Shown: positions 47,554 to 58,928, numbered from the stretch's first letter. The stretch is DNA of 64,000 nucleotides from Bacillus massilinigeriensis (GCF_900111815.1 NZ_LT630004.1:1710412-1774411); one strand, 5' to 3'. A program made the numbers and translations. The notes: generated by a model from the letters alone, not told the origin.

Positions 47554-48228
47554 TCATAATGGACCTGAAATCCCTTGTTTCCGAATCATCAGGAAGTGGG
47601 CTCCCATCAGTCCGAGAAGTGCTGCCGGCAGGAAGAATACATGAATGGCAAAGAAACGCGTAAGTGTTTGAGCTCCAACGATATCATGATGACCAGCCAT
47701 CAATGTTTTAACCTGAGGTCCAATAAGCGGAGTTGCTTCCATGATTTGCAGCGTTACCTTTGTCGCAAAGAGCGCTTTCATATCCCATGGAAGAAGATAT
47801 CCTGTCAATCCAAGTCCAAGCATTACAAAGAAAATCAAAACTCCTACGACCCAGTTAAGCTCACGTGGTTTCTTATAGGCTCCCTGGAAAAATACGCGAA
47901 GAGTATGTAGGAACATCATGACAATAACCAAACTTGCTCCCCAGTGATGCATTCCCCTGACAATCTGGCCAAAAGCTACTTCATTTTGAAGGTAGTACAC
48001 AGATTGCCATGCGTTCTTAATATCTGGAACGTAGTACATTGTTAAGAACATTCCAGATAGAATTTGAATGACAGTAATAAAAAATGTCAGGCCGCCAAAG
48101 CAGTAAACGAAAGCCGAAAAATGGTGGGCTGGGTTTACATGCTCGGGAACCTCATGGTCAGCGATATCCCGCCACAAAGGCGTAATATCGAGCCGTTCGT
48201 CAACCCAGTCATAAATTTTATTCAGCAT
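47554..48228 (-). CDS. qcrB: Menaquinol:cytochrome c reductase cytochrome b subunit
   Basis: QcrB is the b6-like membrane subunit that oxidises menaquinol. The 224-residue protein has four helices with heme-ligand histidines in HHWGASLVIVMMFLH and IHVFFLPA. C43 (FVYCFGG) is the residue known to bind an extra heme covalently in B. subtilis. It lies three bases after qcrA and before qcrC. Confidence 0.97.
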   Translation of the reverse strand: MLNKIYDWVDERLDITPLWRDIADHEVPEHVNPAHHFSAFVYCFGGLTFFITVIQILSGMFLTMYYVPDIKNAWQSVYYLQNEVAFGQIVRGMHHWGASLVIVMMFLHTLRVFFQGAYKKPRELNWVVGVLIFFVMLGLGLTGYLLPWDMKALFATKVTLQIMEATPLIGPQVKTLMAGHHDIVGAQTLTRFFAIHVFFLPAALLGLMGAHFLMIRKQGISGPL

Positions 48229-48231
48229 GAA

Positions 48232-48738
48232 TTACGCCTCCTTCCGTGGTTTGGCTTTTCCAAGATACAGAATACCGTCCTTAACTTTGTAAGGATATTC
48301 ATCGAGCGGTGCCAACGGCGGTGTGCCCTTAACATTCATCCCGTCCTTTTCGTACAAGCCGAAATGGCATGGACAAAAGAACCTGTTTGGATTGTTTTTG
48401 TCGGTGTTCCAGGCAACAACACAGCCTAGATGCTTACAAACTGGCGAAAGGGCTACAATCTTGCCTTCGTCATTCTTGTATACCCATGCAGTATTAGTAA
48501 CCTCCGACTCGTACCACGCGTCTTTTTGTTCAAATGTGAAGTCGACCCGCTGCGGTTCTTTCGTGATTTTGTCGACATTTAACTTTGTCGCAGTGAAATC
48601 ACCGGCAGCATTTGCTTTCAAGACTGGGTCCACTGCAAAACGGACCATTGGCATCAGCATGCCAGCAGCCATGAAACCGCCTACACCTGTAAGAGTATAG
48701 TTCAAAAATTGCCGTCTTGAAACACGATTTTTGCTCAC
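48232..48738 (-). CDS. qcrA: Rieske iron-sulfur subunit of menaquinol:cytochrome c reductase
   Basis: QcrA carries the 2Fe-2S centre of the bc complex. The 168-residue protein has a twin-arginine type N-terminus (SRRQFLNYTLTGVGG) serving as membrane anchor. The cluster motifs are CKHLGC near 105-110 and CPCHFG near 124-129, with all Cys and His ligands. GGGGGAAAAAGGTG precedes the start. First gene of qcrABC. Confidence 0.96.
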   Translation of the reverse strand: MSKNRVSRRQFLNYTLTGVGGFMAAGMLMPMVRFAVDPVLKANAAGDFTATKLNVDKITKEPQRVDFTFEQKDAWYESEVTNTAWVYKNDEGKIVALSPVCKHLGCVVAWNTDKNNPNRFFCPCHFGLYEKDGMNVKGTPPLAPLDEYPYKVKDGILYLGKAKPRKEA

Positions 48739-48879
48739 CTTTTTCCCCCCTCTATTCCCAGGTCAATCCCTTTGGACATAATTTGAACACATTTATACTA
48801 GGACATAATCATGATATATCAATCTTTCTATAAAATCAATATAATACTATGTTGAAAACATTTTTTGCAGTGACTTTCC

Positions 48880-49347
48880 TTACACAGTATCAGATTCCTC
48901 CCATTTTTGAGCAAATAGCGACATCAACTGCGCTGCCTGGTCTTCCAATGCGGCGGTTTTCGAGCGCTCGTCCATTTGCTGGAGAGGCAAGGAAGGAACC
49001 CATAGAAGATTTCCGCCAATTTTGTCTTCTCTTTGCTTCCATGCAAGATCGGAAGTAATGAAAAAAACATGCCTTAAACTAACTTTTCCTAGTGACTTAT
49101 TCCACTCTTCCAACTGAGGAAGCACGTTATCTTCCATACCCTTTTGATAAGGAATCCCCGGCATAAGAATGACACGTCCCCTGAATTGCCTCTCTAAAAA
49201 ACCGGAAAGCAATGTAGCAAATTCTGTTTTTGTTGCAGAGTCTTTCATTCCATCTTCTAAATCGATTGGCAACAGTGGAATAATGGCAGTATCCACATAC
49301 TCTGCCGCCTGCAAATACATTTCGATGTCAGCAGGTACCCATTTCAT
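48880..49347 (-). CDS. ypiF: YpiF family protein (DUF2487)
   Basis: The 155-residue soluble protein starts MKWVPADIEMYLQAAEYVDTA, as expected for YpiF; the ATG at 49347 is five bases from GGAGTG. Conserved parts are IIPLLPIDLEDGMK near 22-35 and HVFFITSD near 94-101. Function unknown. It stands between ypiB and qcrA as in B. subtilis. Confidence 0.84.
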   Translation of the reverse strand: MKWVPADIEMYLQAAEYVDTAIIPLLPIDLEDGMKDSATKTEFATLLSGFLERQFRGRVILMPGIPYQKGMEDNVLPQLEEWNKSLGKVSLRHVFFITSDLAWKQREDKIGGNLLWVPSLPLQQMDERSKTAALEDQAAQLMSLFAQKWEESDTV

Positions 49348-49451
49348 CATATCACTCCAATGACTTTTTCTTTTTCATACTTCATCCTAATCCTACCATG
49401 ACGTCCTGCTTGTCCAAAATAAAAAGCCTGCTTGATAACAAGCAAGGCTAG

Positions 49452-50000
49452 CTACTTACGAGGTACGAGTTTCTTCAGCTGCTCCGTAAGCCTTTTAAAA
49501 GCTTCCTCATCCTGTCTATCAAGAGCTTCATCAATAAGTAAAGTCAGCTTCTCCCTTTGAAACCGTTCAATGCTGTCTGATAAGAGTCTTTCCGCAATAA
49601 GCCTGTCTTTTTCGCTTATTTGGGTATTCCTGGGCATAAAAGGGTTATCTTCAAGCACTGCTGCAAACTGAGGGGCTTTGTTGGAGGCGTGGAAATTCAA
49701 CTGAATATAAATCTCCTCATCACGGTTGAGCCTGATGTCATGGAAAGACTTCTCAGCATCAGTTGTCATTACATTTTCTTTGTAAAACCGAAATGGCACT
49801 TCATCGACACAATGCGTAGACATTAACAGCCCCCTTGGACAAAACTGGGCGCTTTCAACGAAATGGACTCGTTTCATCAGCTGGTCATGACTCATCAAAT
49901 AGTTCAGTATCCAAACACATTCCCGTCTCTTCAGTTGGTAATGGTTCAAAAACCAGCGGATAAAGTCCTTTTTCTCGTTGACAGAAACAGGGGTTGTCAT
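49452..50000 (-). CDS. ypiB: YpiB family protein (UPF0302)
   Basis: The 182-residue soluble protein matches UPF0302/YpiB. It has the [20 protein letters not shown] segment (13-32), [11 protein letters not shown] following it, and a helical C-terminal [13 protein letters not shown] region. AGGAGGG precedes the ATG. Function unknown, with a possible role in biofilm-related or membrane regulation in related species not shown here. Lies 30 bases after ypiA. Confidence 0.86.
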   Translation of the reverse strand: MTTPVSVNEKKDFIRWFLNHYQLKRRECVWILNYLMSHDQLMKRVHFVESAQFCPRGLLMSTHCVDEVPFRFYKENVMTTDAEKSFHDIRLNRDEEIYIQLNFHASNKAPQFAAVLEDNPFMPRNTQISEKDRLIAERLLSDSIERFQREKLTLLIDEALDRQDEEAFKRLTEQLKKLVPRK

Positions 50001-50030
50001 TTTGATTCCCTCCTCTGCAGCTCAACTTTT

Positions 50031-51290
50031 TTAAACGTCGTCTGTAAGTCGTTGAAGAATTTCTCGGTATTCCTCATTCCCCTGGTCATTTCTAGCTAGT
50101 GTACTAAAAATTTCGCCAGCCTCGGCTATTTTTCCTTCTTCAATCAAAAAATAACCGTAGTCAACAAGAAAATCTTTGTTGTCTTTAAAGAAATTATATG
50201 CAAGACGGTATTTATTTAATGCCTCTGAATATTGTTCCAAATGAGACTTTGCAATTGCAGAGTCCCATAGCAACTGCGGCTCTTCTTCTTCATTTGCTTC
50301 AGCAATGGAAATCAATTCATCGACTTCTTCATACCTTTCCTGTCTGATCAAGAGCCTGTTAAGCAATAGAATACCTTGGGTAAATTCCGGATCAAGGGCA
50401 ATCGCTTCTCTCAGCAGTCTTTCCGCTTCACTTTCATTCCCAAGCTTCAGTGCAAGTTTTCCTCCATAAAAATAAAGTTCCTTATTATAGGAATCAGCTT
50501 TAATACCTTCCATAACTGCTCCGAAGGCTTCTCTATCCATCCCCTCGTGTTCATATGCCCTGGCGAGGTACAGATATAAGGAGTGATATTCTGGGTCAAG
50601 TGCTCTCAATTCTTCAAATTTCCCAATAGCTGTATTATATTTTCCAGCCTGCAATGCAGTGAAGGCATATCCAAACAGTGTATTGATTTCAAGTTTTTGT
50701 TCCATAGCCTTCTCATAATAAGGAAGAGCCTCTTCAAATTCTCCTGATGCACTCAAGTTTTCTGCTATCCTTTGGTATACATTTGAACCAGCAATCTCTT
50801 CCTGTTTTTTCAGGATTTCAGCATAGGAAGAAATAGCCTCCGAGTGTTTTCCTTGTTCCGCATATAGTTCTCCAAGAGCAAAATCGAGCAGCGATTCATT
50901 TGGCAAAAGACGTTTAGCTTCCAAAAGCTTACGCTCACTCACCTCATATAGCCCTTCCATTTGATAAAGATCAGCCATTAAGAGGAGGGCTCTGGGATAC
51001 TCTGCATCATCAGGACGAACCTGTTCAAGCAGTAGCATTGCTCTCTCCTCTTCCCCAGATTCCAAAATAATTTCAGCCAATAGGACAAGAATTTCTCCTT
51101 CATTTGGGTAGCTAATTAACAGCTTTTCAAGAAGTGTCTGTGACTCTTCCAGAAGTCCGAAACGGACCAGTTCTTCCGCAAGGAGAAACTGCTCTTCGTC
51201 GCTTCCCATTTCCAATACGTATTTGAATGCCTTTTGGGCTTCTTCAAGGTTTCCTGTTTCCAGATGCTCTATCATTTTATGTACCATCAT
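50031..51290 (-). CDS. ypiA: TPR-repeat protein YpiA
   Basis: The start at 51290 follows GGAAGGAAG, giving 419 residues (B. subtilis YpiA is about 423). The whole protein is built of about 11-12 tetratricopeptide repeats, with the W/L-G-Y-A-F-A-P pattern recurring every 34 residues. It is acidic and soluble, without an enzymatic domain. In B. subtilis it is reported to affect WalR signalling, but nothing here tests that. The open extension to 51344 has no ribosome site. Confidence 0.86.
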   Translation of the reverse strand: MMVHKMIEHLETGNLEEAQKAFKYVLEMGSDEEQFLLAEELVRFGLLEESQTLLEKLLISYPNEGEILVLLAEIILESGEEERAMLLLEQVRPDDAEYPRALLLMADLYQMEGLYEVSERKLLEAKRLLPNESLLDFALGELYAEQGKHSEAISSYAEILKKQEEIAGSNVYQRIAENLSASGEFEEALPYYEKAMEQKLEINTLFGYAFTALQAGKYNTAIGKFEELRALDPEYHSLYLYLARAYEHEGMDREAFGAVMEGIKADSYNKELYFYGGKLALKLGNESEAERLLREAIALDPEFTQGILLLNRLLIRQERYEEVDELISIAEANEEEEPQLLWDSAIAKSHLEQYSEALNKYRLAYNFFKDNKDFLVDYGYFLIEEGKIAEAGEIFSTLARNDQGNEEYREILQRLTDDV

Positions 51291-51549
51291 TTTTCTTCCT
51301 TCCCTAAATACCGGGGAGTTAAGAGAAGCATATAATCGTATCACTCTGCTTTTCTAATCAACCGCTTTCCCCATTTCTCAACTACAAATTGTACCTTACC
51401 TTTGCTTTATGCTGCAAATAACATATTGACTTCATGAAATGTAACTTACATCGCGTTCTGGCTAACGAATGGCAAATTGGTCGCGAGCTTGCCTTTTTAA
51501 TGCTGTTTTGCTTCCTTTCACCTTTATTAGGAAAAAGCTCCCTAGGGTT

Positions 51550-52839
51550 TTAATCGCATAGAAATGCGAGATGCTCGAAGAATCGGGGATATGATACATT
51601 TATCGCTTCGCACTTCTCCAGGTATACCTCTCCGTTAGCTATGAGGGAAGCGATAGCAAGCATCATTCCAATTCGATGATCTCCATGGCTTGAGACTGTT
51701 CCACCATGCAGCATGCCACCCCCAGTAATGATCATTCCGTCTTCAGTTGCTTCAATGTTGGCACCAAGCTTCGTTAACTCTTTCACTACAGTGTCAATTC
51801 GGTTTGTTTCTTTTACCTTTAACTCCTTGGCATCCCTAACAATCGTCACTCCAGTTGCCTGAGTAGCAATAAGAGATATAATTGGTATTTCATCTATCAA
51901 GCGGGGAATCATCGCTCCCTCGATAACAGTCCCCTGCAGTTCAGAGTATTTCACTCTTATTGTCCCGCTTGGCTCACCTGACCCTTTGTTACTTGGAGAT
52001 ATTACAATCTCAGCTCCCATTCTTTCGAGTACATCGAGTATTCCTGTGCGCGTGGAATTCAAACCTACATTCCTTAACTCGATATCACTGCCGGGAACGA
52101 TGCATCCTGCAGCAAGGAAAAAAGCGGCTGATGAAATATCTCCGGGTACATGAACATGGGTACCTGATAGCTCTTGTCCTCCTTCTACAGAAGCAGTTAG
52201 GCCTTCTGAAGTAACGCTTCCCCCGAAAAGTTCAATCATCTTTTCCGTATGGTCCCTAGTTTTTTCTGGTTCCACAACCGTTGTTCTGCCTTTTGCCTGC
52301 AATCCAGCAAGCAGGATGGACGATTTCACCTGTGCACTAGCGATTGGCAATTTATACTCGATTCCTTTTAACGCATCGCCTCTCACAGAAAGCGGAGTAT
52401 ATTCGCCACTTTTTCTCCCATCTATAGAGGCTCCCATCAGACGAAGCGGTTCCACCACTCGTGTCATTGGCCTCTTGGCGATAGAATCATCCCCTGTCAA
52501 AACCGTACGGAATGGCCTTCCCGCAAGAATTCCTGTAAGCAGTCGGATTGTCGTTCCAGAGTTTCCAACATCCAGTACCTCCACAGGCTCCCTAAAGCCT
52601 TTCAAGCCTGTTCCTTCAATAATGACTTCAGTACCTTCCTGCTGAATGTGTACTCCTAACTTTCGGAAACAGGAAATAGTACTAAGACAATCTTCTCCTG
52701 GGAGAAAGTTCTCTACAGTGGTTTTGCCTTTGGCCATAGCACCAAACATGACTGCCCGATGAGAAATAGATTTGTCTCCTGGAACTTCAATGGTTCCAAC
52801 AAGTCCGCTCTTCGTTGTTTGTAACCTTCTCGCTTCCAT
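51550..52839 (-). CDS. aroA: 5-enolpyruvylshikimate-3-phosphate synthase
   Basis: This enzyme (called AroE in B. subtilis) makes EPSP from shikimate-3-phosphate and PEP. The 429-residue protein has [15 protein letters not shown] near 21-35 and [12 protein letters not shown] near 92-103. KETNRI lies near 346-351 and DHRIGMMLA near 387-395. [11 protein letters not shown] is the second substrate loop, read here as IASAQVKSS. It is the last gene of the aro supraoperon. Confidence 0.96.
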   Translation of the reverse strand: MEARRLQTTKSGLVGTIEVPGDKSISHRAVMFGAMAKGKTTVENFLPGEDCLSTISCFRKLGVHIQQEGTEVIIEGTGLKGFREPVEVLDVGNSGTTIRLLTGILAGRPFRTVLTGDDSIAKRPMTRVVEPLRLMGASIDGRKSGEYTPLSVRGDALKGIEYKLPIASAQVKSSILLAGLQAKGRTTVVEPEKTRDHTEKMIELFGGSVTSEGLTASVEGGQELSGTHVHVPGDISSAAFFLAAGCIVPGSDIELRNVGLNSTRTGILDVLERMGAEIVISPSNKGSGEPSGTIRVKYSELQGTVIEGAMIPRLIDEIPIISLIATQATGVTIVRDAKELKVKETNRIDTVVKELTKLGANIEATEDGMIITGGGMLHGGTVSSHGDHRIGMMLAIASLIANGEVYLEKCEAINVSYPRFFEHLAFLCD

Positions 52840-52852
52840 ATTCGACTCCTTT

Positions 52853-53956
52853 TTATCCTACTGACATATCATAATCCGTATTACGTAATAGACAATTCTG
52901 TGCAAACAGCCTATCGCTCTCTGTCTGAAAACTCAGCACTAGGACCCCGTATACCCCTTCTCTTGTCTCAACAATCCGGATATTTACGATGCTAATTTCC
53001 TCCCTCGCAAGATACCCTGTTATTTCGGAAACCACACCTGGGTAGTCCGGAACGTCAACAAAAAGATCGTAAAAAGATGGAATAGCTCCTTTATCCCTTG
53101 TTGGGAGGCCGTCCCGATACTGTTTTGCCTTTGTAATATAGTCTTTAATAGAGCCAGCATCTGCGGATAAAAGAAGCTCCTCCACATGATGCATTTCATC
53201 TTTCCAATCTTTTAAAAGCGTCAGTAAAACATCTCTATTATCTATAAAAATATCCTTCCACATCTCAGGACTGCCTGAAGCAATCCTCGTAATATCCCTG
53301 AACCCTCCTGCTGCCAATCTGCCTACTAACTCATGGGTTTCCTCCGCTTGAGCCGCCTGATGAACGAGTGAGGCTGCGACGAGATGAGGAAAATGGCTGA
53401 CAACTCCTGTCAGATAATCGTGATAATCTGGAGATACAACCAAAAACTTTGCTTTCGTCCCTTTTAGCCATTCTTTCAATGCTTCCATTGAGCTCGCACT
53501 GACATATTCCTCAGGTGTAAGCATATAATAAGCATTTTCAAAAAGTATCTTCTTTGCTGCGGTCACACCGCTTTTATGGGAGCCGGCCATTGGATGGCCG
53601 CCGATAAATACTGCCCCATTTTCTCGAAGAAGATCACCATACCGGCTAACTGTTCGCTTCGTACTCCCCGTGTCGGTAACAATAGCACCCTGCTTAAGCC
53701 GCATTTTCGATAGCATCTCCATAATCCCAACGGATGCGGCTACCGGAGTGGCTACAATAATTAAATCCGCCTTGCCTGCTTCTGCTTCAATTCGGTCGGC
53801 TTCGCAATCGATTATTCCTAGCAATTTTGCCAATCTTAACTGTTCCTTATCTTGATCATATCCAGTCACTATACATTCTTCATTTTCAGATTTAATACAA
53901 ATCGCAAGCGAGCCGCCAATCAAACCAAGCCCAATGATCAATACTCGTCCGGTCAA
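52853..53956 (-). CDS. tyrA: Prephenate dehydrogenase with C-terminal ACT domain
   Basis: TyrA converts prephenate to hydroxyphenylpyruvate for tyrosine. The 367-residue protein has the Rossmann GLGLIGGS near 9-16 and TDTGSTK near 96-102. The catalytic [12 protein letters not shown] is near 119-130. A C-terminal ACT domain (about 295-367) is likely for tyrosine feedback. Its start overlaps the hisC stop. Confidence 0.95.
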   Translation of the reverse strand: MTGRVLIIGLGLIGGSLAICIKSENEECIVTGYDQDKEQLRLAKLLGIIDCEADRIEAEAGKADLIIVATPVAASVGIMEMLSKMRLKQGAIVTDTGSTKRTVSRYGDLLRENGAVFIGGHPMAGSHKSGVTAAKKILFENAYYMLTPEEYVSASSMEALKEWLKGTKAKFLVVSPDYHDYLTGVVSHFPHLVAASLVHQAAQAEETHELVGRLAAGGFRDITRIASGSPEMWKDIFIDNRDVLLTLLKDWKDEMHHVEELLLSADAGSIKDYITKAKQYRDGLPTRDKGAIPSFYDLFVDVPDYPGVVSEITGYLAREEISIVNIRIVETREGVYGVLVLSFQTESDRLFAQNCLLRNTDYDMSVG

Positions 53957-55068
53957 TATGGTTCACCTTCTAACATTGCTTTTCTTGCTTCCAGAAAAAC
54001 CTTCAATGCATCTAGCAGTGCCCTGTTTTGCTCAGCAGTCCCTATCGTAATCCTTGCGGTAGTTGGGAAGCCTAGTGCTTGACCCGATCGTACAATAAAA
54101 CCGTTTTCCAAAAGGTACTGAAAAATTTCATCCCCGTTAAGACTGAAATCAATTAGGATAAAGTTTCCTTGTGAAGAGTAAAACTTCAGTTTATGCTTTT
54201 TACAGAACGCTTCATATTGTTCCATTCCTTGACGGTTCAAAATTTTTGCCGTCTCAACAAACTGCTGATTTTTCACTGCTTCTTCCGCAGCGGCTAGCGC
54301 AAGTGAATTAACATTGAAAGGCTCCCGGACAGGCTCTAATGCCATAATGATTCCCGGATGGGCAAACCCATAGCCAATCCGGAGGCTAGCCAGTCCATAA
54401 ACCTTGGAAAAAGTACGGAGCACGATTAAATTTTTAAACATCCGCACAAGTGCTGGTGAATGATAATAATCGTCAGCGACAACATATTCATAATACGCTT
54501 CATCAAGGACTACTAAGATATCTTCGGGAACTCTTTCCAAAAAGTCGAGAATTCTATTCTCGGAGATATAAATTCCTGTAGGGTTATTCGGAGAGCATAG
54601 CCATACAACTGCGGTATCACAGTCAATAGCCGCTAACATTCCCTCAAGGTCATGAGCACCGTTCAAGAGAGGAATTTCTCTTATCTCACACCCTTCAATA
54701 AGTGCATTATGTCTGTATTGAGGAAAAGTTGGGGTAGCCATTACTGTATTCGTACCTTTGTGTAATAGTGATCTGGAGATAATTTTGATCAGTTCATCAG
54801 AGCCGTTACCAAAAATCAACTGGTTTCCATCTAGCTCTAAATGAGAAGAAAGGATTCCTCTAAGTTTTGTAGCACTACCATCTGGATATAAAGCAAGAGC
54901 GTTGCTGGAATCCCTTAGGATACCAAGAACTTCAGGAGGGCAACCAAAAGGATTTTCATTAGATGCAAGCTTAACAATACAGTCCAATCCATTATGGTTC
55001 TTAACCTCTTTAATCGTTTTTCCGGGCTGGTAAGCCTTTAGCCCCTGAATCTGTTTTTTCCATTTCAT
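53953..55068 (-). CDS. hisC: Histidinol-phosphate / aromatic aminotransferase
   Basis: HisC transaminates histidinol phosphate and, in Bacillus, also aromatic keto acids. The start at 55068 follows GGGAG and aligns with the B. subtilis N-terminus, giving 371 residues. LASNENPFG is near 37-45 and SPNNPTG near 162-168. The PLP-lysine region is RTFSKVYGLASLRIGYG near 222-238. It directly follows aroH with a 48-base gap. In B. subtilis the six trp genes stand in that gap. Confidence 0.94.
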   Translation of the reverse strand: MKWKKQIQGLKAYQPGKTIKEVKNHNGLDCIVKLASNENPFGCPPEVLGILRDSSNALALYPDGSATKLRGILSSHLELDGNQLIFGNGSDELIKIISRSLLHKGTNTVMATPTFPQYRHNALIEGCEIREIPLLNGAHDLEGMLAAIDCDTAVVWLCSPNNPTGIYISENRILDFLERVPEDILVVLDEAYYEYVVADDYYHSPALVRMFKNLIVLRTFSKVYGLASLRIGYGFAHPGIIMALEPVREPFNVNSLALAAAEEAVKNQQFVETAKILNRQGMEQYEAFCKKHKLKFYSSQGNFILIDFSLNGDEIFQYLLENGFIVRSGQALGFPTTARITIGTAEQNRALLDALKVFLEARKAMLEGEPY

Positions 55069-55116
55069 CTGCCCAGCTCCCATCCCGTTCCATTCCACTT
55101 CTAATCTTCCATCACT

Positions 55117-55488
55117 TTAAAGTTTAGACTTAAGCAAATCAGGTCTCAATCGTTTGGCTTCCTCTAGGTATATATGTTCCACTTTATCCTGAGGGACATC
55201 TGTATTTACATGCATCATGACTCTGATGCACTTAGGTAGCGATGAAGGGACTGGAATTTCCTTCATACACATTACCGGTACATAGGACCAGTCATTAAAT
55301 TTCCTTAGAGCTTTAGCAGGAAATGCTGCAGAGAGATCTTCTGTTACCGAGATAAACACAGAGGCAACTTGGTCGGGATGAATCCTATTACGTTCTATAA
55401 GCTCGAAAAAGAGTCTCTCCGTTTTTTCTAGGATTTCCGCTTCTGTATTTTCCTTAACTGTAATGGCACCTCTAACTCCCCTTATCAC
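55117..55488 (-). CDS. aroH: Chorismate mutase, AroH class
   Basis: AroH rearranges chorismate to prephenate. The 123-residue protein is a trimeric monofunctional mutase. R7 and R90 equivalents lie in MIRGVRGAITV and IRVMMHVN, and ENTEAEI lies near 13-19. The C-terminal HIYLEEAKRLRPDL is typical. Start overlaps the aroB stop. Confidence 0.95.
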   Translation of the reverse strand: MIRGVRGAITVKENTEAEILEKTERLFFELIERNRIHPDQVASVFISVTEDLSAAFPAKALRKFNDWSYVPVMCMKEIPVPSSLPKCIRVMMHVNTDVPQDKVEHIYLEEAKRLRPDLLKSKL

Positions 55489-56573
55489 TCACAGCCCCCC
55501 TTTTCTAGGAATTTATTCAGCAAGGAAAACAAAAGGCTATCCGGGATTTCCTTCTTCACCGGGGAGCCGATATCTTTTAAAAGTATAAAAGTAATCTTTC
55601 CGCCCACGGATTTCTTATCCTGTTTCATTCTTTTCATGAGACGTTGAGTGGAGATTCCCTCAGGAAGATGCGTTTGATAGCCCAGTGTTTGAAGCCAGTT
55701 TATGTATGAGGCAAAAGAAAATTTCAATCCCACAATTTCTTCGCTCAATTTAAGTGCAAATAACATACCAATAAGAACCGCTTCACCGTGCGTCATGTTG
55801 CCATATCCACATTCCCCCTCGATTGCATGACCCAATGTATGGCCGAAGTTCAGGAAAGCTCTAACCCCGGTTTCTTTTTCATCTTGAGAGACAATCTCAC
55901 TTTTAATACTGATGCCTCTTTGGAGGACAAATTCTAAGTCTGTTTGCTTCATGGAAGAAAGATCATTAATATTTTCCAAAAGCCATTGAAGTAAGGCACG
56001 ATCGCTAATCAACGCGTGCTTGATGATTTCTGCAAAGCCTGATCTCCTTTCCGCAATCGGAAGAGAGGAAAGATAGTTCGTATCATAAAATACTGCTTCC
56101 GGCTGATGGAAGGCACCAATCATATTTTTTCCAAGCGGGTGATTAACAGCTACTTTCCCGCCAACAGCACTATCATGTGCCAATATTGTTGTCGGTACTT
56201 GAATAAAAGGAATCCCTCGCATAAATGTTGCAGCGACAAAACCCGCAAGATCCCCAACAGCACCTCCGCCAAATGCAATGATTAGCGAGTTACGGTCCAG
56301 TTTATGTTCTAATGCACTTGTCAGGCAATCATAGTAGACTTCGAAAGTCTTCGCATGTTCACTAGACGGCACTGTTTTAACATAATAGCGATACTCTTTT
56401 AGTTGTTCTTTCAGAACGTTTAAGTAAAGCATGCCAACTGTTTCATCCGTGATAACCATAATAGAGGTAAGGTTAGGAAAAGACACTATGAAAGGAATCA
56501 TCTCTCGCGAGGCATTTTCTCCTAATGTTACCCAGTAACCCTTAGATGCAGTATTGATCTTTATCCTCTTCAT
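55485..56573 (-). CDS. aroB: 3-dehydroquinate synthase
   Basis: AroB closes DAHP to 3-dehydroquinate using NAD and a metal ion. The 362-residue protein has GGGAVGDLAGFVAATF near 102-117 and VPTTILAHDSAVGGK near 127-141. The metal-binding NFGHTLGHAIE is near 245-255. It shares one base with aroC, so translation is coupled. Confidence 0.96.
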   Translation of the reverse strand: MKRIKINTASKGYWVTLGENASREMIPFIVSFPNLTSIMVITDETVGMLYLNVLKEQLKEYRYYVKTVPSSEHAKTFEVYYDCLTSALEHKLDRNSLIIAFGGGAVGDLAGFVAATFMRGIPFIQVPTTILAHDSAVGGKVAVNHPLGKNMIGAFHQPEAVFYDTNYLSSLPIAERRSGFAEIIKHALISDRALLQWLLENINDLSSMKQTDLEFVLQRGISIKSEIVSQDEKETGVRAFLNFGHTLGHAIEGECGYGNMTHGEAVLIGMLFALKLSEEIVGLKFSFASYINWLQTLGYQTHLPEGISTQRLMKRMKQDKKSVGGKITFILLKDIGSPVKKEIPDSLLFSLLNKFLEKGGCE

Positions 56574-57745
56574 TAAAATTCACTCGCATACTTACGATGT
56601 GCTTCAATTGACTCTTTTAAGCTATCTAGCCGATCGGATGCAAATTGTTCCACCAATGCAGAAGCGAGTTCCCATGCGACAGCATGTTCCGCCACTACAG
56701 CAGCTGCAGGTACAGCGCAGCTGTCGGAACGCTCAATGCTTGCAGCAAAAGGCTCCTTTGTTTCAATATCTACACTTTGAAGCGGCTTGTATAATGTTGG
56801 AATTGGTTTCATGACTCCCCTTACTACAATCGGCATGCCCGTTGTCATACCGCCTTCAAACCCGCCGAGCCTGTTGGTCCTTCGCTGATATCCTTTTTCC
56901 TTATCCCAAAGAATTTCGTCATGCACTTCACTTCCAGGTCTCTTTGCCGCTTCAAATCCAATGCCAAATTCCACACCTTTAAAGGCATTGATACTAATTA
57001 TCGCTGCAGCAAGTTTAGCATCTAGTTTCCGATCAAAATGAACATAACTCCCAACTCCAACAGGCATCCCTTCAACGATAACTTCAACAATACCACCAAT
57101 GGAATCGCCATTTTCCTTAGCCTCATCTATTTTCTCCATCATTGCTTTTTCAGCAGTTGAATCAAAGCATCTTACAGGCGAAGCTTCTGTTTTTTCATAC
57201 AGTTGTTGAATAGACTTATAGGCAGCAGGTTGTGCTTTTATTCCGCCGATTTCAAGTACATGAGAAGCCAACTCTATTCCCAGCATAGACAACAACTTTT
57301 TTGCAACGGCGCCTGCAGCAACCCTAATGGTTGTTTCTCTGGCAGACGAACGCTCCAAGACATTTCGCATGTCTCTGTGGCCATATTTCAGCGCACCATT
57401 CAAGTCTGCGTGTCCCGGCCGCGGCCTTGTGATTTGGCGCTTTACTTCTTCCGAGGTCCCAGCCTCCAGGGGCTCATGCCCCATTATTTTAGTCCAATGA
57501 CTCCAATCCCTATTTTCAACAGAGAGCGCAACTGGTGAACCCAAAGTTAAGCCATGCCTTACTCCACCAAGTATTTGAACAGTATCCTTTTCAATTTGCA
57601 TTCGCCTTCCTCTGCCGTACCCTTTTTGCCGTCTTTTAAGTTCTTCATTAATATCTATCGCTGTAAGCGGCAATCCAGCTGGCAAACCTTCAATAATTGC
57701 TGTTAACTGGGGACCATGTGATTCCCCTGCAGTTAAAAATCTCAT
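56573..57745 (-). CDS. aroC: Chorismate synthase
   Basis: This FMN-dependent enzyme (AroF in B. subtilis) makes chorismate. The ATG at 57745 gives the 390-residue length of the B. subtilis enzyme; an ATG one codon earlier fits the AAGGGAG site equally well. Signatures are GESHGPQL near 7-14, GRGRRMQIE near 44-52, and RPGHADLNG with [15 protein letters not shown]. It leads the supraoperon and has a sigma-A-like promoter at 57790-57818. Confidence 0.95.
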   Translation of the reverse strand: MRFLTAGESHGPQLTAIIEGLPAGLPLTAIDINEELKRRQKGYGRGRRMQIEKDTVQILGGVRHGLTLGSPVALSVENRDWSHWTKIMGHEPLEAGTSEEVKRQITRPRPGHADLNGALKYGHRDMRNVLERSSARETTIRVAAGAVAKKLLSMLGIELASHVLEIGGIKAQPAAYKSIQQLYEKTEASPVRCFDSTAEKAMMEKIDEAKENGDSIGGIVEVIVEGMPVGVGSYVHFDRKLDAKLAAAIISINAFKGVEFGIGFEAAKRPGSEVHDEILWDKEKGYQRRTNRLGGFEGGMTTGMPIVVRGVMKPIPTLYKPLQSVDIETKEPFAASIERSDSCAVPAAAVVAEHAVAWELASALVEQFASDRLDSLKESIEAHRKYASEF

Positions 57746-57789
57746 CATTCTTTCTCCCTTCAACTCATTAAAGGATTATGTACCAATAT

Positions 57790-57818
57790 ATCATAGGCCT
57801 ATTAATAAAAATAGCCAA
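57790..57818 (-). promoter_or_regulatory. Putative sigma-A promoter of the aro supraoperon
   Basis: TTGGCT (57813-57818) and TATGAT (57790-57795) are 17 bases apart on the minus strand, about 40 bases before the aroC start. Confidence 0.6.
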
Positions 57819-57979
57819 ATTTTTAAAATTGTTGCTCAAATGACCGGGTCTCAAATGGGTTGTTGACATTTTATCATGAACGCCCTTATTCCCGCAAAAA
57901 CGCAATATTTGCAAAAAAACGGGAATCATTCTAATCTCGTTGGTAGACTATTGGAGGAACGCTCCATCCAACCCTTTAG
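57819..57979. other. Intergenic region between aroC promoter and cheR terminator
   Basis: No gene is seen. It holds an imperfect hairpin, ATTCCCG...CGGGAAT with an inner GCAAA/TTTGC (about 57888-57928), and an isolated TTGACA on the plus strand near 57872 without a convincing -10. Confidence 0.4.
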
Positions 57980-58022
57980 TTAAAATAAAAAAGAGACAAA
58001 CTCAATAAAAACGGAGTTTGTC
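57980..58022 (-). terminator. Terminator of cheR
   Basis: GACAAACTC / GAGTTTGTC stem followed by TCTTTTTTATTTTA on the minus strand, 30 bases after the cheR stop. Confidence 0.88.
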
Positions 58023-58052
58023 AACAAACTGAAACGGGAAAGTATCCCATCT

Positions 58053-58859
<807 letters not shown>

Positions 58860-58900
58860 TTATATCGGCCAAAAAAGCTTCTTGTTCATCTTTTCCTATT

Positions 58901-58928
58901 AAAAAAAGCGCCTGCGAAATGCAAGCGC
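58901..58928 (-). terminator. Terminator of ndk
   Basis: GCGCTTGC / GCAGGCGC stem with TTTTTTT tail on the minus strand. Confidence 0.85.
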
